Below are positions 8,890 to 17,576 of a stretch of 64,000 nucleotides of DNA, one piece after another. Source of the stretch: Lewinella sp. LCG006 (GTDB lineage: Bacteria; Bacteroidota; Bacteroidia; Chitinophagales; Saprospiraceae); the NCBI RefSeq assembly GCF_040784935.1, contig NZ_CP160680.1, positions 6,553,802-6,617,801 on the forward strand, read 5' to 3'. A model generated the notes under the pieces. It did not search any database, was not told where the DNA came from, and saw nothing but the letters and a program-made list of their open reading frames with translations. Every line of letters begins with the position of its first letter. Within the stretch, counting starts at the first letter, position 1. Made by a program: the position numbers and the translations under genes.

Positions 8890-10986
8890 CTACCTGACAA
8901 AAGCATCTGGCATACCTCCATCTACGTTGATGATATTGCCCGTAGTTTTATCAAGTAAGCCTACCAATGCGAAAACACCATTGGCGATATCTTCCGGTCG
9001 GATGATTTCATTCATCAGGTTACGCTTGGCATAAAAGGCTGGTAGTTCCCCCACTTCCACACCGTACGCTTTGGCACGACCTTCGGCCCATTTACCTTCC
9101 CAGATCTTACTACCGATGATGACCCCATCTGGATTGACCGTATTGACTCGAATTTTCTCCGGTCCCAGTTCGGCAGCCAAAAGGCGGGTCATGTGCTGTT
9201 GGGCTGCTTTGGCCGTTCCATAAGCGACATTGTTCTTTCCTGCCACCAACCCGTTTTTGCTGGCGATATGGACAATGTCACCACCCGTTCCTTGCTTACG
9301 CATGATGGCGACCCCGGCTTTAGCCATATTAAACTGGCCTTTGACGAGTACATTCTGGAGGAGATCCCAGTCTTTATCGGTCGTTTCTTCCAACGGCTTA
9401 GAAATAGCCAAACCTGCGGAATGAACAATGATGTCTACACCACCAAATTCCAGGCAGGCGGCCTGGTAAGCAGCCTCAATAGATTCGGGTAAGGTCACAT
9501 CACACAAAGCATAAGTGGAAACATCCTTTTTGAATGTAGCATTCGCTTCTTTCAGGCGGTCTTGATCAATGTCGGTGAGGAAAATATTGGCTCCTTCCGC
9601 GGCTAGTTTGTCGGCGATAGCTTTCCCAATACCGCCACTGCCACCGGTAATGATAGCTACTCTGCGAGAGAGGGGTTGTTCGGCGGGCATCCGCTGAAGC
9701 TTAGCTTCTTCGAGTAGCCAATACTCGATATCGAAAGCCTCCTGTCGCGGCAAAGCTGTATAGGAGGAAATGGCCTCAGCTCCCCGCATCACGTTGATTG
9801 CGTTGATGTAAAATTCTGCGGCAACGCGAGCTGTTTGCTTATTTTTTGCGAAAGTAAACATTCCTACGCCTGGGTAAAGAATGACCACCGGATTGGGATC
9901 ACGCATGGCAGGACTGTTATCGTGTTTACATTTTTCGTAGTACTCCGCGTATTCTTTTCGGTACTGCTCAAAACCTGGTGTAATAATCGCTTTGATTGCA
10001 TCGACATCACTCATGTCTGCTTCCGCAGCAATTTCCAGTACCAGTGGCTGAATTTTTGTTCTCAGGAAGTGGTCCGGGCAAGAGGTCCCTAAGGGGGCTA
10101 GTTTCCCCAGATCGGCACTATTGATAAACTGAAGAACGCGGGGATCATCGGTAAAATGACCGATCATATTTTGGTAGCTTGAGCACAGCCCTCGCAAGAT
10201 AGGCGCAATCTGGGCGGCCTGCTTTCGGCGTTCTGAACTGGGCAAGCTTTCTCTGGTTTGGCCACCAAATACGGGTCGTGATTTACCTTCCCGGTTAGCA
10301 ATGTAATTGGAAGCCATTTCGATCACTTCCAGGCTGTTGATATAACACTCGTAAGAAGTATCCCCCCAGGTAAACAAGCCATGGCTACCCAAGACAATAC
10401 CGCGAATACCTGGATTTTCGGCGAGGCATTTTTCCAGTTGCAGCCCCAGATCAAATCCCGGGCGTTGCCACGGCACCCAACCCATCGTATCTCCCCAAAT
10501 TTCTTTCGTAATGGCTTCACTGTCTTTTGCAGCAGCTACCGCAATGAGCGCATCCGGATGCAAATGATCAATATGCTTAAAGGGCAATAGGCCATGCAAG
10601 GGGGTATCAATAGATGGTGCGCGGCTGTCTAAATCGTACAAACAGTGATAATACAGCGGTACGATCTCATCTTCAAAATCGATCCCCCGGTAAACATTCT
10701 TAAGTGCCCGCAACCGATCGGTATAGAGGCCGGCAATACCCTCGCGGGTAAGGGTACCAATATCCCCTCCAGAGCCTTTGACCCACATGACTTCAACTTC
10801 CTCTCCTGTTAGGGGATCTTTTTCAATGGTTTTACAAGAAGTGTTGCCACCACCGTAGTTGGTAATACGAAGGTCTGCACCAAGAATATTTGAACGATAT
10901 AGGAACAACGCTACTTGATCATTACCCAGAGCAGCCGCTTTGGATTCATCCCATAGGTAATTAACGTGTTGGAGATTTTTTGTCAT
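8890..10986 (-). CDS. rhaEW: Bifunctional L-rhamnulose-1-phosphate aldolase / L-lactaldehyde dehydrogenase
   Basis: A 698-residue fusion. Residues 1 to about 420 are a class II aldolase with metal-site histidines (STPLHG-like segment IDTPLHGLLPF, HIDHLHPDA, GSHGLFTWG). It splits L-rhamnulose-1-phosphate into DHAP and L-lactaldehyde. Residues from about 440 to the end form a short-chain dehydrogenase with TGGSGGIG for NAD and YGTAKAA as the YxxxK catalytic pair. It oxidises lactaldehyde to L-lactate. This domain pair is the known RhaEW arrangement. The ATG at 10986 is preferred over a TTG at 11034. It is the first gene of the minus-strand rhamnose operon and faces the GntR gene across 117 bp containing the promoter and candidate operator. 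Confidence 0.94.
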   Translation of the reverse strand: MTKNLQHVNYLWDESKAAALGNDQVALFLYRSNILGADLRITNYGGGNTSCKTIEKDPLTGEEVEVMWVKGSGGDIGTLTREGIAGLYTDRLRALKNVYRGIDFEDEIVPLYYHCLYDLDSRAPSIDTPLHGLLPFKHIDHLHPDALIAVAAAKDSEAITKEIWGDTMGWVPWQRPGFDLGLQLEKCLAENPGIRGIVLGSHGLFTWGDTSYECYINSLEVIEMASNYIANREGKSRPVFGGQTRESLPSSERRKQAAQIAPILRGLCSSYQNMIGHFTDDPRVLQFINSADLGKLAPLGTSCPDHFLRTKIQPLVLEIAAEADMSDVDAIKAIITPGFEQYRKEYAEYYEKCKHDNSPAMRDPNPVVILYPGVGMFTFAKNKQTARVAAEFYINAINVMRGAEAISSYTALPRQEAFDIEYWLLEEAKLQRMPAEQPLSRRVAIITGGSGGIGKAIADKLAAEGANIFLTDIDQDRLKEANATFKKDVSTYALCDVTLPESIEAAYQAACLEFGGVDIIVHSAGLAISKPLEETTDKDWDLLQNVLVKGQFNMAKAGVAIMRKQGTGGDIVHIASKNGLVAGKNNVAYGTAKAAQQHMTRLLAAELGPEKIRVNTVNPDGVIIGSKIWEGKWAEGRAKAYGVEVGELPAFYAKRNLMNEIIRPEDIANGVFALVGLLDKTTGNIINVDGGMPDAFVR

Positions 10987-11021
10987 CTTTGTAAAAGTAT
11001 ATGATAAATAACGTGCAGTGG

Positions 11022-11070
11022 CAAATATAGACAAGAGTTCTTTGCGGAGTGTTCTGTACTATTCTGTATA
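11022..11070 (-). promoter_or_regulatory. rhaEW promoter with candidate regulator site
   Basis: On the minus strand a perfect Bacteroidota -7 box TATATTTG lies at 11029-11022. Exactly 21 bp upstream is AGTACAGAAC (11060-11051), preceded directly by the related word TATACAGAAT (11070-11061), giving a 10-bp tandem. There is no good -33 TTG; the AGTACAGAAC word sits close to where one would be. The same layout recurs at susC. The site also lies 34-53 bp before the gntR start, so autoregulation is possible. Confidence 0.7.
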
Positions 11071-11103
11071 ATCAAAATTTACTTGCTGCATAATTAGTTT
11101 TTA

Positions 11104-12135
11104 ATGAGTAAAAATTCTGGTTGGGTCATAATTTTAGATGATTATTCTAAAACTCCAAAGTACATGCAGATTGTCAACGCCATCGCTAATGCGATAGAAG
11201 ACAATCTATTAGTCGTTGGAGACAAGCTTCCTTCTGTGAATAGGCTATTGATTGAACACGATATCTCACGTGATACGATTGTCAAAGCTTATGACTTGCT
11301 AAAAGAAAACCAGATCATTGAAAGCGTTCCTGGTAAGGGGTACTACGTCAAATCAAAACAAGAAGGAAAACGGCCTCGAATCCTCTTGCTATTCAATAAA
11401 TTGAGTGCTCACAAAAAATTGATCTACGATGCCTTTTCCGAAACTTTAGGAGAGGCTGCAAGTATCGATTTCTATATTTATAACAACGATTTTAATCTTT
11501 TTAAAAAAATTATTCTCGATCGACTAGATAAAGATTATAGCCACTTTGTGATCATTTCTCATTTCCTCGAAGGTGGAGAAAATGCCATTGACGTCATCCG
11601 GCAAATCCCTCCAGGCAAACTGATTATTCTCGATAAAAAAATAGAAGGTATCACCGGCGAATACGCCAGTATTTATCAGGATTTCGAGCATGACATTTAC
11701 CAGGCACTTACCCAAATGAAGGATAAGCTATTGAGGTACAAGACCCTCAAGCTCATCTTTCCTGAATATACCTACCACCCCAAATCCATCAAGGACGGAT
11801 TTCTACGGTTCTGTGCCGAATTTGCTTTCCATTTCTCGATCATCAGCGACATCACTACTGGCGCTATCAACGAGGGTGATGCCTTTATCAACCTCATGGA
11901 AGATGATCTTGTGCAGCTGATCAAAAGATCTAAAGAGCTCAATTTGAAGATCGGGAAAAACGTAGGAATCATCTCCTACAATGAAACCCTCCTGAAAGAA
12001 ATTTTACTGGATGGGATTACAACAATTTCCACCGATTTTCTACAATTAGGAAGAACGGCAGCAGCATTTATTCTGGATAATCGTAAAGACCATATCTCTA
12101 ATCCGTTTTATGTAAAATTCCGAAATTCGCTTTAA
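11104..12135 (+). CDS. GntR-type transcriptional regulator with sugar-binding-like C-terminal domain
   Basis: Residues 1 to about 80 form a GntR winged helix-turn-helix (YMQIVNAIANAIEDN..., GDKLPSVNRLL, ISRDTIVKAYDLL, GKGYYVKS). The remaining 260 residues resemble the periplasmic-binding-protein fold of LacI regulators (RPRILLLFNKL, a central strand-helix alternation, and a C-terminal ISTDFLQLGRTAAAFIL). Regulators of this build sense sugars. It is divergent from rhaEW and lies directly before susC, so it is the natural candidate to bind the AGTACAGAAC words found at both promoters. The effector is probably L-rhamnose or a rhamnose metabolite (inference). Whether it represses or activates cannot be told from sequence. 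Confidence 0.88.
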   Translation: MSKNSGWVIILDDYSKTPKYMQIVNAIANAIEDNLLVVGDKLPSVNRLLIEHDISRDTIVKAYDLLKENQIIESVPGKGYYVKSKQEGKRPRILLLFNKLSAHKKLIYDAFSETLGEAASIDFYIYNNDFNLFKKIILDRLDKDYSHFVIISHFLEGGENAIDVIRQIPPGKLIILDKKIEGITGEYASIYQDFEHDIYQALTQMKDKLLRYKTLKLIFPEYTYHPKSIKDGFLRFCAEFAFHFSIISDITTGAINEGDAFINLMEDDLVQLIKRSKELNLKIGKNVGIISYNETLLKEILLDGITTISTDFLQLGRTAAAFILDNRKDHISNPFYVKFRNSL

Positions 12136-12303
12136 CAGGATCCCGCCGATTTGCTAATATTTTCCCTTTTTGCTTTTTTTTATTTGCTATTGAGAAATAG
12201 CAAGCGGAGCATCTTTTGCCTCAGAATCTACCTCATGCGGTTCCATCCTCGTGATCTCCTCTAAAACAGCGACACACCCCCCTTTTCTAATATTTGCCAT
12301 AAC

Positions 12304-12342
12304 AGTACAGAACGGTTATAAACATTTGGCACAGTAACTTTG
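12304..12342 (+). promoter_or_regulatory. susC promoter with candidate regulator site
   Basis: A perfect -7 box TAACTTTG lies at 12335-12342. AGTACAGAAC at 12304-12313 lies exactly 21 bp upstream, the same word, orientation and spacing as at rhaEW. The word is flanked by ATAAC and GTTAT, a 5-bp inverted repeat. Transcription would begin near 12350, leaving a leader of about 65 nt before susC. Nothing else was recognised in the 281-bp gap after gntR. Confidence 0.7.
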
Positions 12343-12416
12343 ATGCAAATAATATTCTGAATCCCCAAGTCCAAAGTGTAAAACACCCTTCTATCTAATC
12401 ACTTAACAGAAGTTTT

Positions 12417-15400
12417 ATGAAACCAATAATTTACAATTTACCGAAGTATGCCCGCTGGGTATTCGTATTCGGAATTCTCTTTGGCTCCATGCAAGTAGGT
12501 TGGAGTCAGCGCATGGTAAAAGGGACTGTGCTTGATGATGAAACCAGTGAGCCGCTGATTGGCGCAAGTGTTATGGTCAAAGGAAATACAGGCATAGGCA
12601 CCGTCACTGACCTGGATGGCTCTTTCTCTCTTGAGATTCCTCAGGAAACGGAAGCACTGGAGGTTTCTTACACGGGTTACAGTCCTATGACCGTCGACTT
12701 GAATGGTCGTTCAGAAATTATCGTCACCCTACAACAAGGGGCCTTGCTCGACGAGGTAGTGGTCATTGGGTACGGTACCCAGAAACGGGCTGATGTAACT
12801 GGCGCGATCTCCAGTTATTCCGCAGACAACCTGGATGAACGTCCGGTAACCCGTGTTGACCAAGCGCTGGTCGGACAGCTCGCAGGAGTAAGGGTACAAC
12901 AAACCAGCGGTGTTCCGGGCGCAGGCTTCCGGGTGCAGATTCGGGGCACCGGCTCCATTGGTGCTAATAGCGAACCCCTCTACGTGATTGATGGTTTCCC
13001 GCTGGAAGTTTCTGCGCAAAGCAGCAGTGGTGGTTTTGGAACGGGCAACCCACTAGACAACCTCAACCCTAATGACATTCAGTCCATTGAAGTCCTGAAA
13101 GATGCATCAGCCGCAGCCATTTATGGTTCACGAGCATCCAATGGTGTTGTTCTTATTACCACCAAGCGAGGAGGACAGGGCAAAGCTAAAATCAACCTGA
13201 ATGTCAACTATGGTTTCAATGAAACGGCTAAGAAACTTGATGTACTCTCCGCAGAAGAATGGGTGGAAAGAGCCCAGGAAATGATCGATTACGCTTGGGT
13301 GAATTCTGGTGAAGGCCGCACCGCCGACCAAACTTCCGCTGAACGCCAAGCCATTCTTGGTGCTTTCAACAGTAACTTGATTAAAGATGACCGTTGGGAT
13401 TTGCCTGGTCACCCAGGACTTACCTATATCGACTGGCAAGATGAAATGTTCCGTAGAGGAGCAATGCAGAACTACAGTTTATCCGCCCAAGGTGGAAACG
13501 AGTATGTACGTTACTTCGTCTCCGGTGATTATCTCGACTCGGAAGGTATTGCCATCGGCGTTGGTTACAAGCAATATTCCGCAAGGGCCAACCTGGAAGT
13601 GACGGCTAGTGATCGCCTGACTTTAGGTGTAAACATTGCCCCCTCTTACTCTATTGCCAGTGATCCTGGTGTGGAGGGCAAGGACCAGCAAATGCACATT
13701 GCTGCTGGTATGGCGCCTGTTGTTGAAGACTCGGTAGGTCTTGACGCAAACATTGGTGACAACGGCATTTACACCTGGGGCAACTCCCGCTCAAGCCCGG
13801 TAAGAGTAATTGAAAACTCCATCGGCGATTCCAAAATCTTCCGTACGCTGGGTACCGTTTACGCACAGTACAAAGTGGCACAAGGTGTTAGTTTCCGCAC
13901 TTCTTTCAACCTTGACAATGCGGATCAAAACTACAAAGCATATACCCCCGCTTTCGTTACTCGTAACCGTACCGCAGGTGGTAGCTACTCAGGGTACCGC
14001 AGACAAACTTTTGTGAACGAAAACACCTTGTCTTTAGACAAAACGCTTGGTGGCATACACAACTTATCAGCAGTAGTGGGTACCTCCTACAACATGTCTA
14101 AGTTCGACAATTTTGCGATTCGTGTAGCAGGAGGCTTCAACTCCGATGTGATTACGACCTTGAATGCAGCTAACATCAACGCCTCAAGTACGTTTACCCA
14201 AGAAACCGCAAATACTTTGGTGTCGGTATTTGGGCGGGTTCAGTACAACTTGAAAGACAAATACCTTTTGTCAGGTTCATTGCGTCGTGATGGATCTTCT
14301 CGTTTCGGTCCTGATACCAAGTGGGGGGTCTTCCCATCGGTATCTGCTGGATGGAGAATTTCTGAGGAAGACTTCATGCAAAACCTGGGTTCCGTTAGTA
14401 GTTTGAAAATTCGTGGTAGCTGGGGGATTTCCGGAAACAATGGTATTGGTGATTACTCTCACGTCTCTATCCTTGGTTTCGACAATTACTCTTTCAATGG
14501 CTCGCTGGCCGCTGGTCAGGTGCCTACCAACTTTGCCAACTCAGGTTTGAGCTGGGAAAAATCAGAGACCATTAATGTGGGTTTTGATCTAGGCTTATTC
14601 GAAAACCGCATTTTCACTTCTTTCGACTACTATACCAAGCGTAATTCTGACCTGCTATTGAACATCCCTATTCCAACTGCGGTAGGTTTCTCTTCCGCAC
14701 TTACCAACATTGGTGAAGTACTGAATAAAGGGTGGGAAGTTGAATTGACTACGCGTAACCTTACGGGTGGATTTAGTTGGAATACCAGTATTAACTTCAG
14801 CCACAATGAGAATGAAGTCGTACAGCTTGGTCCTGAAAATACACCCATCCTAGGTGGTGCATTCGATATTAACCACAATATTCTGATGGTAGGTCAGCCA
14901 ATGTACAGCCTCTATGTTGTACAGCAGGATGGCATCCTTACGCAAGCTGATATTGAAGCCGGAGCTGCCTTATACGGCAACCAAGTAGAAGGCGACCCTC
15001 GCTATGTAGATGCTGATGGCGACGGTGTAATCACGCCTAACGACCGCGTGCTTTCCGGACACCCTAACCCCGACTATATCTGGGGAATCACCAATTCTTT
15101 CAGCTACAAAGGTTTCGACCTGAGTGTACTGGTACAAGGACAGTGGGGAGGAAAAATTTATTCTACTTTTGGTCGGGGTCTCGACCGTACAGGAATGGGT
15201 TTTTCAGAAAACACCCTGGGCTTTCACCGCGATCGCTGGCGTTCACCAGAAGATCCAGGTGCAGGCTTGCGCGGAAAAGCCAACTCTTCTTTCGGTCGGA
15301 TCAAAAACACCGATTGGTTGTACGCTAGCGACTACTGGCGGGTACGTAACATTACCTTGGGATACAACCTTGGAGATGTTATCGATATGAAAGGGATTAG

Positions 15401-15554
15401 TGCTGCTCGCATCTACGTGAACATTGAAAACTATTTCGGTAAGGATAAATACGCCGGAGGCTACAACCCGGAGGCCGTTAACGACAATGGCGATGATTAT
15501 GGTGCATTCCCGCTTGCCAAATCAATTGTCTTTGGCGCTAATCTTACCTTCTAA
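12417..15554 (+). CDS. susC: SusC/RagA-type TonB-dependent outer-membrane transporter
   Basis: Imports oligosaccharides across the outer membrane together with the SusD-like lipoprotein encoded next. The 1045-residue protein starts with a signal peptide ending near GWSQ. A carboxypeptidase-regulatory-like beta domain follows (residues about 32-110, VKGTVLDDETSEPLIGASV). The SusC signature LDEVVVIGYGTQKRADVTGAIS leads into the plug domain (PLYVIDGFPLE, IESIEVLKDASAAAIYG-like). The remainder is a beta barrel ending in an aromatic NLTF. There is no STN domain, so anti-sigma signalling is not expected. It is the first gene of the polysaccharide locus. Confidence 0.97.
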   Translation: MKPIIYNLPKYARWVFVFGILFGSMQVGWSQRMVKGTVLDDETSEPLIGASVMVKGNTGIGTVTDLDGSFSLEIPQETEALEVSYTGYSPMTVDLNGRSEIIVTLQQGALLDEVVVIGYGTQKRADVTGAISSYSADNLDERPVTRVDQALVGQLAGVRVQQTSGVPGAGFRVQIRGTGSIGANSEPLYVIDGFPLEVSAQSSSGGFGTGNPLDNLNPNDIQSIEVLKDASAAAIYGSRASNGVVLITTKRGGQGKAKINLNVNYGFNETAKKLDVLSAEEWVERAQEMIDYAWVNSGEGRTADQTSAERQAILGAFNSNLIKDDRWDLPGHPGLTYIDWQDEMFRRGAMQNYSLSAQGGNEYVRYFVSGDYLDSEGIAIGVGYKQYSARANLEVTASDRLTLGVNIAPSYSIASDPGVEGKDQQMHIAAGMAPVVEDSVGLDANIGDNGIYTWGNSRSSPVRVIENSIGDSKIFRTLGTVYAQYKVAQGVSFRTSFNLDNADQNYKAYTPAFVTRNRTAGGSYSGYRRQTFVNENTLSLDKTLGGIHNLSAVVGTSYNMSKFDNFAIRVAGGFNSDVITTLNAANINASSTFTQETANTLVSVFGRVQYNLKDKYLLSGSLRRDGSSRFGPDTKWGVFPSVSAGWRISEEDFMQNLGSVSSLKIRGSWGISGNNGIGDYSHVSILGFDNYSFNGSLAAGQVPTNFANSGLSWEKSETINVGFDLGLFENRIFTSFDYYTKRNSDLLLNIPIPTAVGFSSALTNIGEVLNKGWEVELTTRNLTGGFSWNTSINFSHNENEVVQLGPENTPILGGAFDINHNILMVGQPMYSLYVVQQDGILTQADIEAGAALYGNQVEGDPRYVDADGDGVITPNDRVLSGHPNPDYIWGITNSFSYKGFDLSVLVQGQWGGKIYSTFGRGLDRTGMGFSENTLGFHRDRWRSPEDPGAGLRGKANSSFGRIKNTDWLYASDYWRVRNITLGYNLGDVIDMKGISAARIYVNIENYFGKDKYAGGYNPEAVNDNGDDYGAFPLAKSIVFGANLTF

Positions 15555-15595
15555 ACATTAGTATTTTGATACTGAAAACGAAAAGTTCATTTAAT

Positions 15596-17107
15596 ATGAA
15601 AAAGATATTTCTCCTAATTTTTGTAGCCTCTTTTCTAGTTGCTTGTGAAGACGATCTGGACTTGGCTCCGATCTCACAAGTAGGTAGCAATGGTTTCTTT
15701 ACCAATGCAGGTGATTTTACCCAGGCCGTGAATGGCATTTACGCCAGCCTTGGAGTAACCGGCAATATGGACTATCCAAGCCTTTACGTCATTCTCGATG
15801 AATCACGTTCAGATAATATATACTGCCCCGGACAATCCGGTGTTCGTGATTGGAATGCCACCAATAATTTCTTGGCGACAATTGCTACCCTTGCCACCGT
15901 GGAGACGGCTTGGAATGTAGCTTTCAATGGCATCATGCGCGCCAACACAGTTCTTGATCAATTGCAAGCCAATGGTGGCGCGATTGGAGATGCTACCCTC
16001 GCCACTCAGTTTGAGGCAGAGGCAAAGTTCTTACGGGCTTTCTTCTATTTTGATCTCGTCAAGTGGTACGGGAAAGTCCCCTTGTTCGAAACTTTTGTAA
16101 CGCCGGATGAAGCCCTGCAAATCCCTCGTGCTGAAGTGGCAGACGTGTACAACCTGATTATTTCTGATCTGGATTTTGCCATTAGCAATCTTCCTGATGT
16201 TCAAACTGGTGCTAATCGCGGACGTGCATCGGCTCTGGCGGCAAAAGGTATCCTGGCACGGGTATACCTCACTCGTTCAGGCCCACAGCTACACCCTGAC
16301 GGGCCTTGCCTTGCTTCCAATGAGTACGATAAAGCAGCATTGCTACTTGATGACATTATAGGTAGTAATCAATATGCTATGCTGGATGATTTCGGTGCTA
16401 TTTTCGATTACGACAATGAAGGTAACGCTGAGATTGTTTGGGACATGCAATTCATCGGCGGTAGCGTTGGTGCTGGTGGCTACTACCCTACCGAATACTA
16501 CGATGAAGGATGGGCACGCATCAATCTGCCTTTCCCTGGGGGTAACCCCGGAGACGGTTCTAAGCGTATTTCTGAAGACCTCATCAACGATTATGAGGCT
16601 GGTGACTTGCGCTTTGATGAAACTTTCCTGGTAGATTATGTGGATGAAAACGGGGTAACCGTTGATGCACAGTTCTTCAATAAGTTCATGGACGTAAGTA
16701 AGGCTGGTGGTGATCGTTTCAACTGGTCACTGAACTATCCGGTATTACGCTATACTGACGTCTTGTTACTTCGTGCAGAATGTACTTTGCAAGGAGCACC
16801 TGGTTCTCAAACCGAAGTTGACGCAGCGGTGAATGCTGTACGCCAGCGTGCAGGTCTAGGTGATGTTTCAAACGTTACCCTTGATATGCTTTTGGATGAG
16901 CGCCGTCGGGAGTTCGCCGGAGAGAACCTTCGCTGGGACGACCTCGTACGCACCGGTAAAGTAGTAGACGTGATGAATAGTTTCATCGCTTCCGATGACG
17001 ACGACAATAAGATGCAAACCGTTACTTCTGACTTCGTGATTTACCCAATTCCACAAAAGCAATTGGATGTGAAGCTTGGTTTGTACCAACAGAATCCAGG
17101 ATACTAG
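15596..17107 (+). CDS. susD: SusD/RagB-type surface glycan-binding lipoprotein
   Basis: Outer-membrane lipoprotein that forms the lid of the SusC channel and binds the glycan. Start at the ATG at 15596 gives MKKIFLL and a lipobox SFLVAC with Cys near residue 17. The earlier possible start at 15566 would put ten extra residues before the signal. N-terminal helical TPR-like region (FLRAFFYFDLVKWYGKVPL) and C-terminal DERRREFAGENLRWDDLVRTGK are typical of the RagB/SusD family. Length is 503 residues. It follows susC by about 40 bp. A strong hairpin lies just after its stop codon. Confidence 0.96.
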   Translation: MKKIFLLIFVASFLVACEDDLDLAPISQVGSNGFFTNAGDFTQAVNGIYASLGVTGNMDYPSLYVILDESRSDNIYCPGQSGVRDWNATNNFLATIATLATVETAWNVAFNGIMRANTVLDQLQANGGAIGDATLATQFEAEAKFLRAFFYFDLVKWYGKVPLFETFVTPDEALQIPRAEVADVYNLIISDLDFAISNLPDVQTGANRGRASALAAKGILARVYLTRSGPQLHPDGPCLASNEYDKAALLLDDIIGSNQYAMLDDFGAIFDYDNEGNAEIVWDMQFIGGSVGAGGYYPTEYYDEGWARINLPFPGGNPGDGSKRISEDLINDYEAGDLRFDETFLVDYVDENGVTVDAQFFNKFMDVSKAGGDRFNWSLNYPVLRYTDVLLLRAECTLQGAPGSQTEVDAAVNAVRQRAGLGDVSNVTLDMLLDERRREFAGENLRWDDLVRTGKVVDVMNSFIASDDDDNKMQTVTSDFVIYPIPQKQLDVKLGLYQQNPGY

Positions 17108-17120
17108 TGAGTGTATATAC

Positions 17121-17160
17121 CGTAAGACCCCAACCTTATGGTTGGGGCCTTACGCTTTTC
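17121..17160 (+). terminator. Strong hairpin after susD (terminator or attenuator)
   Basis: CGTAAGACCCCAACC (17121-17135) pairs with GGTTGGGGCCTTACG (17140-17154) around a TTAT loop. This is a 15-bp stem with one mismatch, followed by the pyrimidine-rich CTTTTCTTC. It separates susCD from the downstream enzyme genes, so partial termination here would give more transporter than enzyme. Confidence 0.75.
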
Positions 17161-17214
17161 TTCAATGCGTTTCCAAAAATATTCCGCTACCGTAATTCAC
17201 ATCTTTTACAACTT

Positions 17215-17526
17215 ATGCGTCGCAATGCATTTAAAATGAAACTCAAACCGGGTTTCGCCCAAGCGTACAAACAACGACACGATGAAATTTTCCCCGAACT
17301 AAGATCCTTTCTTCTCGACTGTGGAATCCTCGACTATTCCATCTATCTCGACGAAACAACAATGGATCTTTATGCCTATCAGGTACTCAGCGACGATTTT
17401 GACGAAAGCAAGATTCCAGCCTCACCGATTGTCAAAAAGTGGTGGGCTTTTATGGCCGATATTATGGAAACCAATGATGACCATTCCCCCGTAGTAAGGC
17501 CCCTGCAGGAAGTCTTCCACTTGTAA
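17215..17526 (+). CDS. rhaM: L-rhamnose mutarotase
   Basis: Interconverts the alpha and beta anomers of L-rhamnose so that the isomerase receives its preferred form. The 103-residue protein, from the ATG at 17215, is collinear with E. coli RhaM. It shares the RR-AF-M start, QRH with catalytic His22, PEL, YSIYLD, VKKWWAFMADIM and the C-terminal LQEVF. A start at 17107 would overlap the susD stop codon and translate through the hairpin. Its position directly behind susCD is strong evidence that the imported glycan yields L-rhamnose. Confidence 0.95.
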   Translation: MRRNAFKMKLKPGFAQAYKQRHDEIFPELRSFLLDCGILDYSIYLDETTMDLYAYQVLSDDFDESKIPASPIVKKWWAFMADIMETNDDHSPVVRPLQEVFHL

Positions 17527-17576
17527 GAAGGATCAGGGTATGGTTACCCACATTAAGTCACCAAAAAGTACTGTGC

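Noticed and set aside
12184-12203. TTGCTATT/AATAGCAA hairpin after the gntR gene, considered as a terminator
   Set aside because: The T-run lies before the hairpin and not after it, and the stem is AT-rich and only 8 bp, so termination is not well supported in either direction.
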